From: Actinomycetes bacterium
Lineage (GTDB): Bacteria > Actinomycetota > Acidimicrobiia > Acidimicrobiales > Microtrichaceae
Reading direction: 5' to 3'
NCBI GenBank assembly: GCA_023434535.1
Contig: JAEYSR010000183.1
Span: forward strand, 1 to 12,747
Length of the DNA: 12,747 nt
Below the pieces are notes generated by a model. That model saw only the letters and a list, made by a program, of their open reading frames with translations. It ran no database searches and had not been told where the DNA came from. Position 1 is the stretch's first letter, and every line of letters begins with the position of its first letter. Positions 1 through 5,837 of this stretch are shown piece after piece. The position numbers and the translations under genes are program-made.

Positions 1-47
1 GCCCGGGCCCCACGAGTCGGCGTCGATCCGACCGTCGACCACGCCGC
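1..47. repeat. 47-bp exact direct repeat, copy 1 (window edge)
   Basis: The first 47 bases of the window are identical to bases 615-661, which lie inside the Rieske oxygenase gene. The match begins at the very first base and ends abruptly at base 48. Because it touches the window edge, the full length of the repeat cannot be seen. A k-mer-sized contig-end overlap or misjoin is the simplest reading. A truncated second copy of the oxygenase gene is the alternative. Confidence 0.9.
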
Positions 48-148
48 CGGCCGGTCCGGCGTCGGGCGTGCCGCGTCCGCCCGCGCCGCCGTCGGCCGGG
101 GGCGGCGGCGCCCAGCCGAGCTGGCCGACCCCGCCCGGGCAGGGCTGA
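2..148 (+). CDS. Possible C-terminal tail of a + strand protein (partial)
   Basis: A + strand frame is open from base 2 to a TGA at 146-148. It encodes a Pro/Gly/Ala-rich stretch ending in residues QPSWPTPPGQG. Low-complexity tails like this are common at the C-termini of actinobacterial membrane or secreted proteins, and the frame ends just before a hairpin that could be its terminator. The first 15 or so codons fall in the 47-bp segment duplicated from the Rieske gene, so they may not belong to this protein. No domain can be recognised and no function is proposed. High-GC sequence gives open frames by chance, so this is only a possible gene end. Confidence 0.35.
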   Translation, partial: PGPHESASIRPSTTPPAGPASGVPRPPAPPSAGGGGAQPSWPTPPGQG

Positions 149-165
149 GCTCCCGGGACCGTCGA

Positions 166-211
166 TCTGTTCTGCAGAAGCAGCCGGAACCGACCGCTAC
201 TGCAGAACAGA
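166..211. terminator. 12-bp inverted repeat between convergent genes, probable bidirectional terminator
   Basis: TCTGTTCTGCAG (166-177) and CTGCAGAACAGA (200-211) are perfect inverted repeats around a 22-base loop. The hairpin sits between the possible + strand gene end at 148 and the - strand Rieske gene end at 222, where a shared terminator is expected. No U-run follows on either side, so it is not a classical intrinsic terminator. A protein-binding palindrome is a weaker alternative. Confidence 0.55.
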
Positions 212-221
212 ACGGGTCAGG

Positions 222-1268
222 TCAGTTGGCGAGCGGGTCCGTGCCGAACTTGCGGGACGCGGTCTCGACCGGCTCGAAGTCGTAGGTCTCGCTCGGGTAG
301 TAGACGAGCTGGCTGTCGTCGATGCCCTCGGCGTAGAACTGCGACGCCCAGCGGCGGAACTTGGTGAACGGGCCGTCGGTGTCGGCCAGCGCCGGGCGGG
401 CCAGGTACGCCTTGTTCTGCCAGATCGGCGTGTCCTCCTGGACCTGCTTGTCGATCTCCGCCACGAAGGCCTGGCCGACCGTCGAGCTCAGGGCGTCGTC
501 GCCGAGCTTGCGCACCGTGAAAGTGAACCGCATGTGGCAGGAGTTGGCCGTCAGCGGCGTGTTGCAGCCCATCAGGTAGGTGTCGACGATGCCGGAGAAC
601 TTGATCGAGCTGAAGCCCGGGCCCCACGAGTCGGCGTCGATCCGACCGTCGACCACGCCGCGCGGGGTCGGGAAGCGCTGGATCGAGCGCATCTTGGTGC
701 GGGGGCCGTCGGTCTCGTAGCTCTCGAGCTCGGGCACCTCCTCGGTGTGGTGCACGTAGCGGAAGTGCGCGGCGTCCACGCCGTTCTCCGCCAGGTCCTG
801 CCACGGGGCGTGCACGATGTACTCCCGGGTCTCCACCGCGGTGAAGTTCTCGGGGTCGTTGAACTCCTCGATGACGGGGATCGTCCACATCGGCTCGGCG
901 CCGTCCGGGTGGTACCAGGCCATGATCAGGCCGTTCACCTCGGTCACCGGGAAGCTCTGGACGCACGCCTTCTTGTTGATGCGCTCGGAGTAGGGGATGA
1001 GGGTGTTCTGGCCCTCGGCGTTGAAGCGCCATCCGTGGAACGGGCACACGATGTCGTTGCCGTTCACCTGGCCGCCGTAGCCGAAGTGCGCACCGAGGTG
1101 CGGGCAGAAGGCGTCGTTGACGTGAGCGGAGCCGTCCTCGTCCCGCCAGACGACCAGCTTGCGGTCGAAGCTCTCGAACGGTGAGATCTGACCGGGCTTC
1201 ACGTCGGCCGACCACGCCACCTGGAACCAGCCGAAGGGGATGGTGAACGGCGATCGCAGCTGCTGCAT
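222..1268 (-). CDS. Rieske non-haem iron oxygenase, KshA-like (probable steroid/terpenoid ring hydroxylase)
   Basis: A 348-residue oxygenase component expected to hydroxylate or desaturate a ring substrate using O2 and electrons from a separate reductase. The Rieske [2Fe-2S] motif C-x-H-x17-C-x2-H is complete (C55, H57, C75, H78). The mononuclear iron site follows as D165-x2-H168-x4-H173, with D279 in EDTPIW as the likely third ligand. The N-terminal PFGWFQVAW and CPHLGAHFGYGG segments resemble KshA-type and related steroid Rieske oxygenases, though the protein is shorter than typical KshA (about 380-390 residues). The ATG at 1268 has AAGGAG six bases upstream. A longer frame reaching 1427 would run through the KstR-like operator, so it is rejected. 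No reductase gene is adjacent. The exact substrate is inferred from family resemblance and operator only. Confidence 0.9.
   Translation of the reverse strand: MQQLRSPFTIPFGWFQVAWSADVKPGQISPFESFDRKLVVWRDEDGSAHVNDAFCPHLGAHFGYGGQVNGNDIVCPFHGWRFNAEGQNTLIPYSERINKKACVQSFPVTEVNGLIMAWYHPDGAEPMWTIPVIEEFNDPENFTAVETREYIVHAPWQDLAENGVDAAHFRYVHHTEEVPELESYETDGPRTKMRSIQRFPTPRGVVDGRIDADSWGPGFSSIKFSGIVDTYLMGCNTPLTANSCHMRFTFTVRKLGDDALSSTVGQAFVAEIDKQVQEDTPIWQNKAYLARPALADTDGPFTKFRRWASQFYAEGIDDSQLVYYPSETYDFEPVETASRKFGTDPLAN
615..661. repeat. 47-bp exact direct repeat, copy 2 (inside Rieske gene)
   Basis: This is the internal copy of the 47-bp sequence found at bases 1-47. On the - strand it encodes residues 203-218 of the oxygenase (GVVDGRIDADSWGPG region). 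The reading frame runs through it without disruption, so this copy is the native one. Confidence 0.9.
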
Positions 1269-1310
1269 GGGACGCTCCTTGGCGACCCGGACGGACCGGG
1301 TCGAGAGAAA

Positions 1311-1328
1311 ACTAGAACGCGTTCTAGT
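1311..1328. promoter_or_regulatory. KstR-type operator upstream of the Rieske oxygenase
   Basis: ACTAGAACGCGTTCTAGT is a perfect 18-bp palindrome lying 43 bases before the Rieske start. It fits the mycobacterial/rhodococcal KstR consensus TnnAACnnGTTnnA, with the common CTAGAAC..GTTCTAG extension. KstR is a TetR-family repressor of cholesterol catabolism released by a steroid CoA thioester. The site overlaps the probable -10 region and transcription start, as expected for repression. That the local regulator is KstR itself, rather than another TetR protein with a similar site, is inference. Confidence 0.8.
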
Positions 1329-1331
1329 GTA
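1326..1331 (-). promoter_or_regulatory. Possible -10 element for the Rieske gene
   Basis: On the - strand TACACT reads from 1331 to 1326, about 58 bases before the start codon. It overlaps three bases of the palindromic operator, which would place the transcription start within the operator. No convincing -35 element was found. Confidence 0.4.
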
Positions 1332-1356
1332 ATCGACCTCGGTCGCTGCGAACAGG

Positions 1357-1374
1357 CCCGAAGGTCCCGAAGGT
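1357..1374. repeat. Two tandem 9-bp units in the divergent intergenic region
   Basis: CCCGAAGGT occurs twice head to tail at 1357-1365 and 1366-1374, with decayed copies after it (cccgatggg near 1387). It lies between the Rieske promoter and the next + strand operon. No function is evident; slippage-prone low complexity is the likely origin. Confidence 0.5.
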
Positions 1375-1431
1375 CCGATCGACGGTCCCGATGGGCCTGC
1401 GCGAGCACTCCGGCGCCCTCGCGGCACCCCC

Positions 1432-1437
1432 TAGTGT
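1432..1437 (+). promoter_or_regulatory. -10 element of a probable leaderless promoter
   Basis: TAGTGT ends six bases before the GTG start at 1444, and there is no Shine-Dalgarno sequence. Transcription would begin at or next to the start codon. No clear -35 element is visible. Confidence 0.5.
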
Positions 1438-1443
1438 GGCGCG

Positions 1444-1884
1444 GTGGACGATCGGATCCCCGGTGCAGGGTGGCGCTCGGCGGTGGCGGCGGCGCTGGTG
1501 GTCCTGACGGTCGTCGGCGCAGTGGGCCTGACCGACGACGCGTGGCCGTTCGCCCCGTTCCGGATGTTCGCCCATGCCGTGAAGCCGACGGGCCGGGTCA
1601 CCAAGGTCGAGTTCCGGGGCACCACCGAGTCCGGGCGCGAGATGCGCATGGATGCGCTGGAGTTCGGCCTGCGCCGCGCCGAGGTCGAGGGCCAGCAGGG
1701 CCGGGGCGGCCGCCTGACCGACGAGCAGATGGCGGGACTGGTGGAGGTGTGGAACCGGGACCACCCGTCGGATCCGCTCGTGCAGCTGGAGTTCCGGAAG
1801 CTCGGCAAGAACCTGGTCGACGGCGAGCCGGTCTCCTCCTTCGAGGAGACGATCCAGGTCTGGCCGGCGGGGGAGGGGTCGTGA
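1444..1884 (+). CDS. Small single-pass membrane-anchored protein, partner of an HTTM protein
   Basis: A 146-residue protein of unknown function. One hydrophobic segment (about residues 12-30) is followed directly by WPFAPFRMFA (34-43) and then a hydrophilic domain, probably outside the membrane. The first base of the next gene's GTG lies just before this gene's TGA (four-base GTGA overlap), so the two are cotranscribed and translationally coupled. Proteins with a membrane helix followed by a WPF/WPL-x-x-(F/Y)-x-M-(F/Y) element often accompany HTTM or DoxX-like proteins in Actinobacteria; I state this from recollection of the genomic pattern, not from a search. The GTG start fits a leaderless promoter six bases upstream. 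An accessory or partner role for the membrane enzyme is inference. Confidence 0.8.
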   Translation: MDDRIPGAGWRSAVAAALVVLTVVGAVGLTDDAWPFAPFRMFAHAVKPTGRVTKVEFRGTTESGREMRMDALEFGLRRAEVEGQQGRGGRLTDEQMAGLVEVWNRDHPSDPLVQLEFRKLGKNLVDGEPVSSFEETIQVWPAGEGS

Positions 1885-2819
1885 GCGACGCGTCCGCTGG
1901 ACCGGGCACCGGCGCGGTGCTGGATCCTCCTCGGTCGCCGATCGACCGTGTCCGGGCCGGCTGGCGCAGGTACTGGTTCGACCCCGTCCCGGTCGAGCGG
2001 GTCGACGTCTTCGCCCGCATCATCGCCGCCACGGTCGTGTTCACCGTCGTGGTGACCGACACGTGGAACGTGATCCACGAGACGGCGCCCGACGAGTTCT
2101 ACCGGCCGGTCCTCGTGGCCCGGATCCTGCACCTCGGTCCACCCACGCCGACCACCATGGCGCTCCTGCGGATCGTCCTCGTCGGCGCGGCCGTGTGGAT
2201 GTTCACCCGGCGTGCGCCCCGGGCCGCTGCGGCGACGCTGTTCGCCAGCTACGTCGTGTGGCTGCTGTGGGCGTTCTCCTGGTCGAAGGTGGACCACGAC
2301 CGCCTGACGATCGTCGTCGCGCTGCTGGTCCTGGCGCTCACACCACGGGCCGGCCCGGCGGTGGAGCGCCTCTCCGGGTGGGCGCTGCGGGTGGTGCAGG
2401 TCGTCTTCGTGCTGGCCTACCCGTTCTCCGCCTGGGCCAAGATCCGCTTCGGCGGGTGGGGCTGGATGGACTCGGCGACGTTCGCCCGGGCGATCGTGCG
2501 GCGCGGCTCGGCGATCGGCGACGCCCTCCTCCCGTACCCGGGGCTGCTCGTCCTGGCCCAGTGGGCGTTCATCGCCTTCGAGGTCGTCGCGCTGGTGCTG
2601 CTGTTCCCGCGTGCCCCTCGGCTCCTGCGAGCCGCCGCCCTGGTCGGCGTGTTCCTCCTGCACCTGATGACGTACCTGATGATCGGCATCTCGTTCCTGC
2701 CCCACACGGTGTGCATCGTCGCCTTCCTGCCGCTGGAGCGACTGAGCCGGCGGTGGCGCACGTCGCAGGCCGATGCCGCTCCCGGTGCCGAGGGATCGGT
2801 GGACCCGGCCCCGGCGTGA
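1881..2819 (+). CDS. HTTM-domain (vitamin K-dependent carboxylase-like) integral membrane protein
   Basis: A 312-residue protein with roughly seven to eight membrane segments (about 43-60, 93-109, 117-133, 142-158, 168-187, 219-243, 248-266, 267-285). The pattern fits the HTTM family, the membrane domain shared with vitamin K-dependent gamma-carboxylase: polar KVDHDR at 136-141, a Lys in the fifth segment followed by GW (AWAKIRFGGWGW, K187), E234 in AFEVVALVLLFP, and H261 before a Gly/Phe-rich segment. No C-terminal lumenal carboxylase domain is present, so gamma-carboxylation should not be assumed; most bacterial HTTM proteins have no known reaction. The GTG start overlaps the upstream stop by four bases and has a GGGAGG-type site just before it. 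The C-terminal 25 residues are a polar cytoplasmic tail. Confidence 0.75.
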   Translation: MSDASAGPGTGAVLDPPRSPIDRVRAGWRRYWFDPVPVERVDVFARIIAATVVFTVVVTDTWNVIHETAPDEFYRPVLVARILHLGPPTPTTMALLRIVLVGAAVWMFTRRAPRAAAATLFASYVVWLLWAFSWSKVDHDRLTIVVALLVLALTPRAGPAVERLSGWALRVVQVVFVLAYPFSAWAKIRFGGWGWMDSATFARAIVRRGSAIGDALLPYPGLLVLAQWAFIAFEVVALVLLFPRAPRLLRAAALVGVFLLHLMTYLMIGISFLPHTVCIVAFLPLERLSRRWRTSQADAAPGAEGSVDPAPA

Positions 2820-2857
2820 CGACGCGGCCGGAGAGAGCCACGACGGGCGCGCCGGGT

Positions 2858-3376
2858 TCAGGCCGCCAGCACGCCCGGGAGGTACGGCCCCCACGCCGGC
2901 GGAGGGCGGCGGATCCCGGCACGGGCGAGGATCACCAGGTCCCCCTTGGGCGCCACCGGTTCGCGCTTCAGCTGCCACCCGAGCTCGGACAGCAGGTGGG
3001 ACCCCTTGTGGGAGTTGTGGCGGGTGCACATGAGAACGACGTTGGTCCACTCGTGTGCTCCGCCCCGTGACCTCGGCACGACGTGGTCGACGGTCTGGCC
3101 GGCGCGCTCGCACCCGACGACCTGGCAGCGGCGGTCGTCCCGGGCATCGATCGCCCGGCGCGACAGCGGCGCCACCGCCTGGAACGGCACGGTCACCATC
3201 CGCCGCAGCCGGACCACGTCGGGCGCCTCGTACACGTCGCCCCCGCTGGTGTGCAGCAGGTGGTCGTCGCTCGAGGCGAGCAGGTCCACCTTGCTGGCCA
3301 GGACGAGTCCGATCGCGCGTCGCAGGGCGATGACCCGGAGGGGCTCGTAGCTCGCGTTGAGGAGGAGGACCGCCAC
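2858..3376 (-). CDS. HNH endonuclease-family protein
   Basis: A 172-residue protein of a type common in actinobacterial chromosomes. The N-terminal half carries VLLLNASYEPLRVI, the hallmark of this orphan HNH family. The HNH core is D97-H98 in VDHVVPRSRGG, N112 in the WTNVV segment, and the CTRHNSHKG segment. Zinc ligands would be C84, C89, C117 and H120. Related proteins usually show C-x2-C in both pairs, whereas here the first pair is C-x4-C and the last cysteine is histidine. The GTG at 3376 is preferred over an upstream ATG at 3436, because AAGGAG sits eight bases before it and the conserved motif starts there. It is convergent with the HTTM gene (38-base gap). The biological role is unknown; there is no restriction-system neighbour. 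Confidence 0.82.
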   Translation of the reverse strand: MAVLLLNASYEPLRVIALRRAIGLVLASKVDLLASSDDHLLHTSGGDVYEAPDVVRLRRMVTVPFQAVAPLSRRAIDARDDRRCQVVGCERAGQTVDHVVPRSRGGAHEWTNVVLMCTRHNSHKGSHLLSELGWQLKREPVAPKGDLVILARAGIRRPPPAWGPYLPGVLAA

Positions 3377-3501
3377 GGTCGTGCTCCTTCCTGTCGCCGA
3401 CGACCTGGGCCTGTGTCGGGTTCGCGCTCGGCCCATGATGCCAAGCGGACCGCCGCAGGGGAACGGGTTTCGGGTCGCGCCCGATCCGCGCCGGAGGACG
3501 G

Positions 3502-3507
3502 CAGACT
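3502..3507 (+). promoter_or_regulatory. Possible leaderless -10 element for the lipoprotein gene
   Basis: CAGACT ends six bases before the ATG at 3514. A GGAGG at 3493-3497 is 16 bases from the start, too far to serve as a normal ribosome binding site, which favours a leaderless start. Confidence 0.35.
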
Positions 3508-3513
3508 GGCGGG

Positions 3514-4341
3514 ATGGCCTCCCCGTCCGTCCGACGCCGCCGACGAGCCCACGCAGCGGCAGTGATCGCCCTCGTCCTGACCGGTCTGGCTGCGACCGCG
3601 TGCGGCGGTGACGCCGCGCTCCCGGCGCCGAAGGAGTCCGACGAGCGCCCGGCCGGCGGCGGCGACGGCTCGGGCAGCGAGTACTGCGACGCGGTGGCCG
3701 GACTGGCCGACATGGACCCCGACGAGCTCGACGACCCCGCCAAGGCGGTGGCTGCGCTCGCTGAACTGGGTGAGGTCGCGCCGGCCGATCTGGCGGACTC
3801 GTTCGACGTCCTCTCCGGCATCGTCGAGGAGCTCGGGGCGCTCGACCAGGACGACCCGGACTCCGTGTCGCAGTCCCTCGAGATCATCATGGATCCGGAG
3901 GTGCAGGACGCCGCCGAGGCGATCGACAGCTACACGATGGAGGAGTGCGGCATCGATCTCGACGGGGAGGACCCGCTCGACGACGGCTCGCTGGACGACG
4001 ACATGTTCGACGACATCGACGAGAGCACGACCACCACGGTCGATCCCGGCGACACGTCCTCGACAGGCGACATCGACCTGGAGGACGTCGACGACGTGAA
4101 GGACGCCAACTCGTCGGCGACGTGGACCCAGAAGCTGACCTCCACGACCATCCTCAACGACACCGACGTCACGCTGGCCGCCGACTCGAGCGATCCGGTG
4201 ACGCCGGCGGAGGCCATGGAGGCCTGCGAGGCGGTCCGCACCGCCCTCGTCACCATCAACCCCGGCGTGACCGTGACGATCTCCAACGGTGAGACGCCCG
4301 TCGCCGCGTCGCCCGCTCGCGGGACCTGCGCAGCGGCGTGA
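3514..4341 (+). CDS. Acidic exported protein, probable lipoprotein, function unknown
   Basis: A 275-residue protein. RRRRR near the N-terminus, a hydrophobic run and ATAC at 27-30 form a signal peptide with a somewhat weak lipobox; C30 would be the lipidated residue after cleavage. Four other cysteines (C58, C145, C238, C272) could form two disulphides. Residues 56-145 are predicted mostly helical. They are followed by a very acidic, low-complexity segment (about 149-170), a Thr-rich STTTTV linker, and a C-terminal domain. Acidic composition and TTTT linkers are typical of secreted Acidimicrobiia proteins. No enzyme motif is seen. It is divergent from the HNH gene and lies 13 bases before the phosphatase gene, so the two may be cotranscribed, although the lipoprotein looks structural or binding rather than catalytic. 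Confidence 0.8.
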   Translation: MASPSVRRRRRAHAAAVIALVLTGLAATACGGDAALPAPKESDERPAGGGDGSGSEYCDAVAGLADMDPDELDDPAKAVAALAELGEVAPADLADSFDVLSGIVEELGALDQDDPDSVSQSLEIIMDPEVQDAAEAIDSYTMEECGIDLDGEDPLDDGSLDDDMFDDIDESTTTTVDPGDTSSTGDIDLEDVDDVKDANSSATWTQKLTSTTILNDTDVTLAADSSDPVTPAEAMEACEAVRTALVTINPGVTVTISNGETPVAASPARGTCAAA

Positions 4342-4347
4342 CATCCT
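4342..4347 (+). promoter_or_regulatory. Weak candidate -10 element for the phosphatase gene
   Basis: CATCCT lies seven bases before the GTG start at 4355, in the 13-base gap after the lipoprotein stop. There is no Shine-Dalgarno sequence. The match to TAnnnT is poor, so read-through from the lipoprotein gene is equally likely. Confidence 0.2.
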
Positions 4348-4354
4348 GTCGCCC

Positions 4355-5044
4355 GTGAGCGACGACGACCAGACCCAGGGCCACCGCCAGTACCGCTACG
4401 CGCCGCCGACCGGGGCGACGACGATCGTGCTGGTCCGCCACGGCGAGTCCGCTCCCGAGCACCCGGACACCCCGTTCCCGCTGAGGGACGGCCACGGCGA
4501 CCCGCCGCTCGCTCCCGACGGCAGGGAGCAGGCCCGTCGCGTCGGGGAGCGTCTGGCCTCGGAGCACCGGGCCGGCCTCGGGATCGACGCCGTGTACGTC
4601 ACCACCCTGCAGCGGACGCAGCAGACCGCGGCGCCGCTGCTCGAGCTGATCGAGCTGGAACCGCAGGTCGTGGCCGACCTGCGGGAGGTGTACCTGGGGG
4701 AGTGGGAGCTGCAGTTCCGGGCCAGGGTCGCCGAGCAGGACCCGATCGCGATCGCCATGTTCACCGAGGAGCGCTGGGACGTGATCCCCGGAGCGGAGCC
4801 CGGCGAGGAGTTCGCGGCGCGCCTCCGATCCGGCATCGAGACGATCGCCGCCGCCCACCCCGGTGGGCGAGTGGTGGCCGTGGTGCACGGCGGCGTCATC
4901 GGGCAGCTGCTGTCGATGGCCACCGGCAGCTCGCCCTTCGCCTTCGTCGGCGCCGACAACGGCTCGATCAGCGAGATCGTCGTCCAGCCCGAGGGAACCT
5001 GGCGGGTCCGCCGCTTCAACGACGTCGCCCACCTCCACCCCTGA
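4355..5044 (+). CDS. Histidine phosphatase superfamily protein (phosphoglycerate mutase-like)
   Basis: A 229-residue cytoplasmic phosphatase of the RHG family. The catalytic LVRHGES motif is at 26-32 with H29 as the phosphate-accepting residue and R28 beside it. R87 lies in TTLQRTQQTA, the expected proton donor E111 in LREVYLGEWE, and the second core histidine H178 in VVHGGVIGQLL. All key residues are present, so it should be active. The substrate cannot be told from sequence; family members act on sugar phosphates, nucleotides, cobalamin precursors or proteins. The GTG at 4355 is chosen because the alternative ATG at 4289 would extend 53 bases into the preceding lipoprotein gene and adds a non-conserved basic segment. 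The gene runs into a convergent gap before the acetyltransferase. Confidence 0.9.
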   Translation: MSDDDQTQGHRQYRYAPPTGATTIVLVRHGESAPEHPDTPFPLRDGHGDPPLAPDGREQARRVGERLASEHRAGLGIDAVYVTTLQRTQQTAAPLLELIELEPQVVADLREVYLGEWELQFRARVAEQDPIAIAMFTEERWDVIPGAEPGEEFAARLRSGIETIAAAHPGGRVVAVVHGGVIGQLLSMATGSSPFAFVGADNGSISEIVVQPEGTWRVRRFNDVAHLHP

Positions 5045-5187
5045 GCCCACCCGCCCCGCACCCCGTCGCCGACCCTCGTCGCCGACCCCCGGCCCTGATT
5101 CTGACGAGAAGTCAGCACCGGAACGGTCGGGCCTTCTCCGCGGTGCGCGTGTGGGCGGGTGATCGGAACCAGTGCGCTGGCGGATGG
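5045..5187. other. Convergent intergenic gap with a 13-bp tandem unit and a small hairpin
   Basis: CGTCGCCGACCC occurs twice at 5064-5075 and 5077-5088. A short stem, CTGAC/GTCAG (5101-5115, five-base loop), follows. Both lie between the stop codons of the convergent phosphatase and acetyltransferase genes, where transcription should end. No strong intrinsic terminator was seen. Confidence 0.4.
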
Positions 5188-5787
5188 TCAGCGCGGGTCG
5201 CGCCACATCCGCCACATGGGCGGCGCGCCGGGGACCGCGACCATCTCCTCGACGACCTCGAAGCCGTGGCGTCGATAGAAGGGCACGTTGTCGAACTTGG
5301 AGCTCTCCAGGTACGCCCCGACGCCCTCGTCGTCGGCCCGCTCCAACGCGGGGGCGATCAGCAGCGAGCCGATCCCCTTGCCGCGCAGATGGGCGTCGGT
5401 CGCCAGGAACTCCAGGTACCAGTGCGGCTCCTTGGGGTGCACCTTCTCCATGCGGCCGACCATCTTGAGCGTGCGACGCAGACCTCCCACCCCGAATCCC
5501 CGGAGCATCGCCGGAGCGGACCTCACCGCTGCGCTGTCGGGGAAGCTCGACCTCCCCGGCGGAGCCCACACCGCGGCACCCTCGTGCGCGTCGGTGGTCC
5601 AGGTGGTGCCGTAGCCCACGGGCGGTGCGATGAGGTGGCGGAACACCGGGGCCAGGCGACGTGGCCAGCGCCGGTCCTCGGGCGCCATCCACCGCCAGAT
5701 CGGATCGTCGGAGAAGCCACGGGTCAGGACCTCCGACAGCCCGACCACGTCGGACGATGTGGCCGGGCGGGCCTCTGACTGCTGCAC
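5188..5787 (-). CDS. GNAT-family N-acetyltransferase
   Basis: A 199-residue acyl-CoA-dependent acetyltransferase. The acetyl-CoA pyrophosphate loop is LRGKGIG (134-140) after the strand YLEFLATD, and the later YLESSK...PFYRRHGFEVVEE segment (159-181) is the usual GNAT motif B region. The N-terminal part (FSDDPIWRWMAPEDRR, 26-40) matches a GNAT subgroup common in Actinobacteria and fungi, in which a DDP-x-x-x-W segment precedes the core. The acceptor is unknown. The frame stays open far upstream into the divergent SDR gene, so I place the start at GTG 5787. It lies eight bases after a TAGCGT -10 element, and conserved sequence begins shortly after. It is divergently paired with the SDR gene, and the two promoters share one short region. 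Confidence 0.85.
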   Translation of the reverse strand: MQQSEARPATSSDVVGLSEVLTRGFSDDPIWRWMAPEDRRWPRRLAPVFRHLIAPPVGYGTTWTTDAHEGAAVWAPPGRSSFPDSAAVRSAPAMLRGFGVGGLRRTLKMVGRMEKVHPKEPHWYLEFLATDAHLRGKGIGSLLIAPALERADDEGVGAYLESSKFDNVPFYRRHGFEVVEEMVAVPGAPPMWRMWRDPR

Positions 5788-5795
5788 GGCGGCGA

Positions 5796-5801
5796 ACGCT
5801 A
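5796..5801 (-). promoter_or_regulatory. -10 element of probable leaderless acetyltransferase promoter
   Basis: TAGCGT reads on the - strand from 5801 to 5796, eight bases before the GTG at 5787. There is no Shine-Dalgarno sequence in the space left. Confidence 0.45.
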
Positions 5802-5805
5802 CCGG

Positions 5806-5818
5806 GAGCGGGCCGCTC
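5806..5818. promoter_or_regulatory. 13-bp palindrome between two divergent promoters
   Basis: GAGCGGGCCGCTC has 6-bp arms around one central base (5812). It sits almost midway between the outward-facing -10 elements at 5796-5801 and 5827-5832, where both -35 regions must lie. A regulator bound here could control both genes. The sequence is GC-rich, so a chance palindrome is possible. Confidence 0.35.
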
Positions 5819-5826
5819 GATCCGGG

Positions 5827-5832
5827 TACCGT
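5827..5832 (+). promoter_or_regulatory. -10 element upstream of the SDR gene and its short leader frame
   Basis: TACCGT ends five bases before an ATG at 5838. This would start transcription at about the first base of the mini-frame 5838-5861. Confidence 0.45.
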
Positions 5833-5837
5833 GCGCG

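Noticed and set aside
1269..1427. N-terminal extension of the Rieske protein by 53 residues
   Set aside because: It would translate the palindromic operator and the GPSGPS tandem repeat. The ATG at 1268 has a good ribosome binding site.
1881..2819. Assignment of the HTTM protein as a true vitamin K-dependent carboxylase
   Set aside because: Only the membrane domain is present; the lumenal carboxylase domain is missing, so the reaction cannot be claimed.
1431..3890. Very long - strand open frame (over 800 codons) across the HTTM, HNH and lipoprotein genes
   Set aside because: Its translation is Arg/Pro/Gly-rich without domains, and it crosses well-supported genes. It is a codon-position artefact of high GC.
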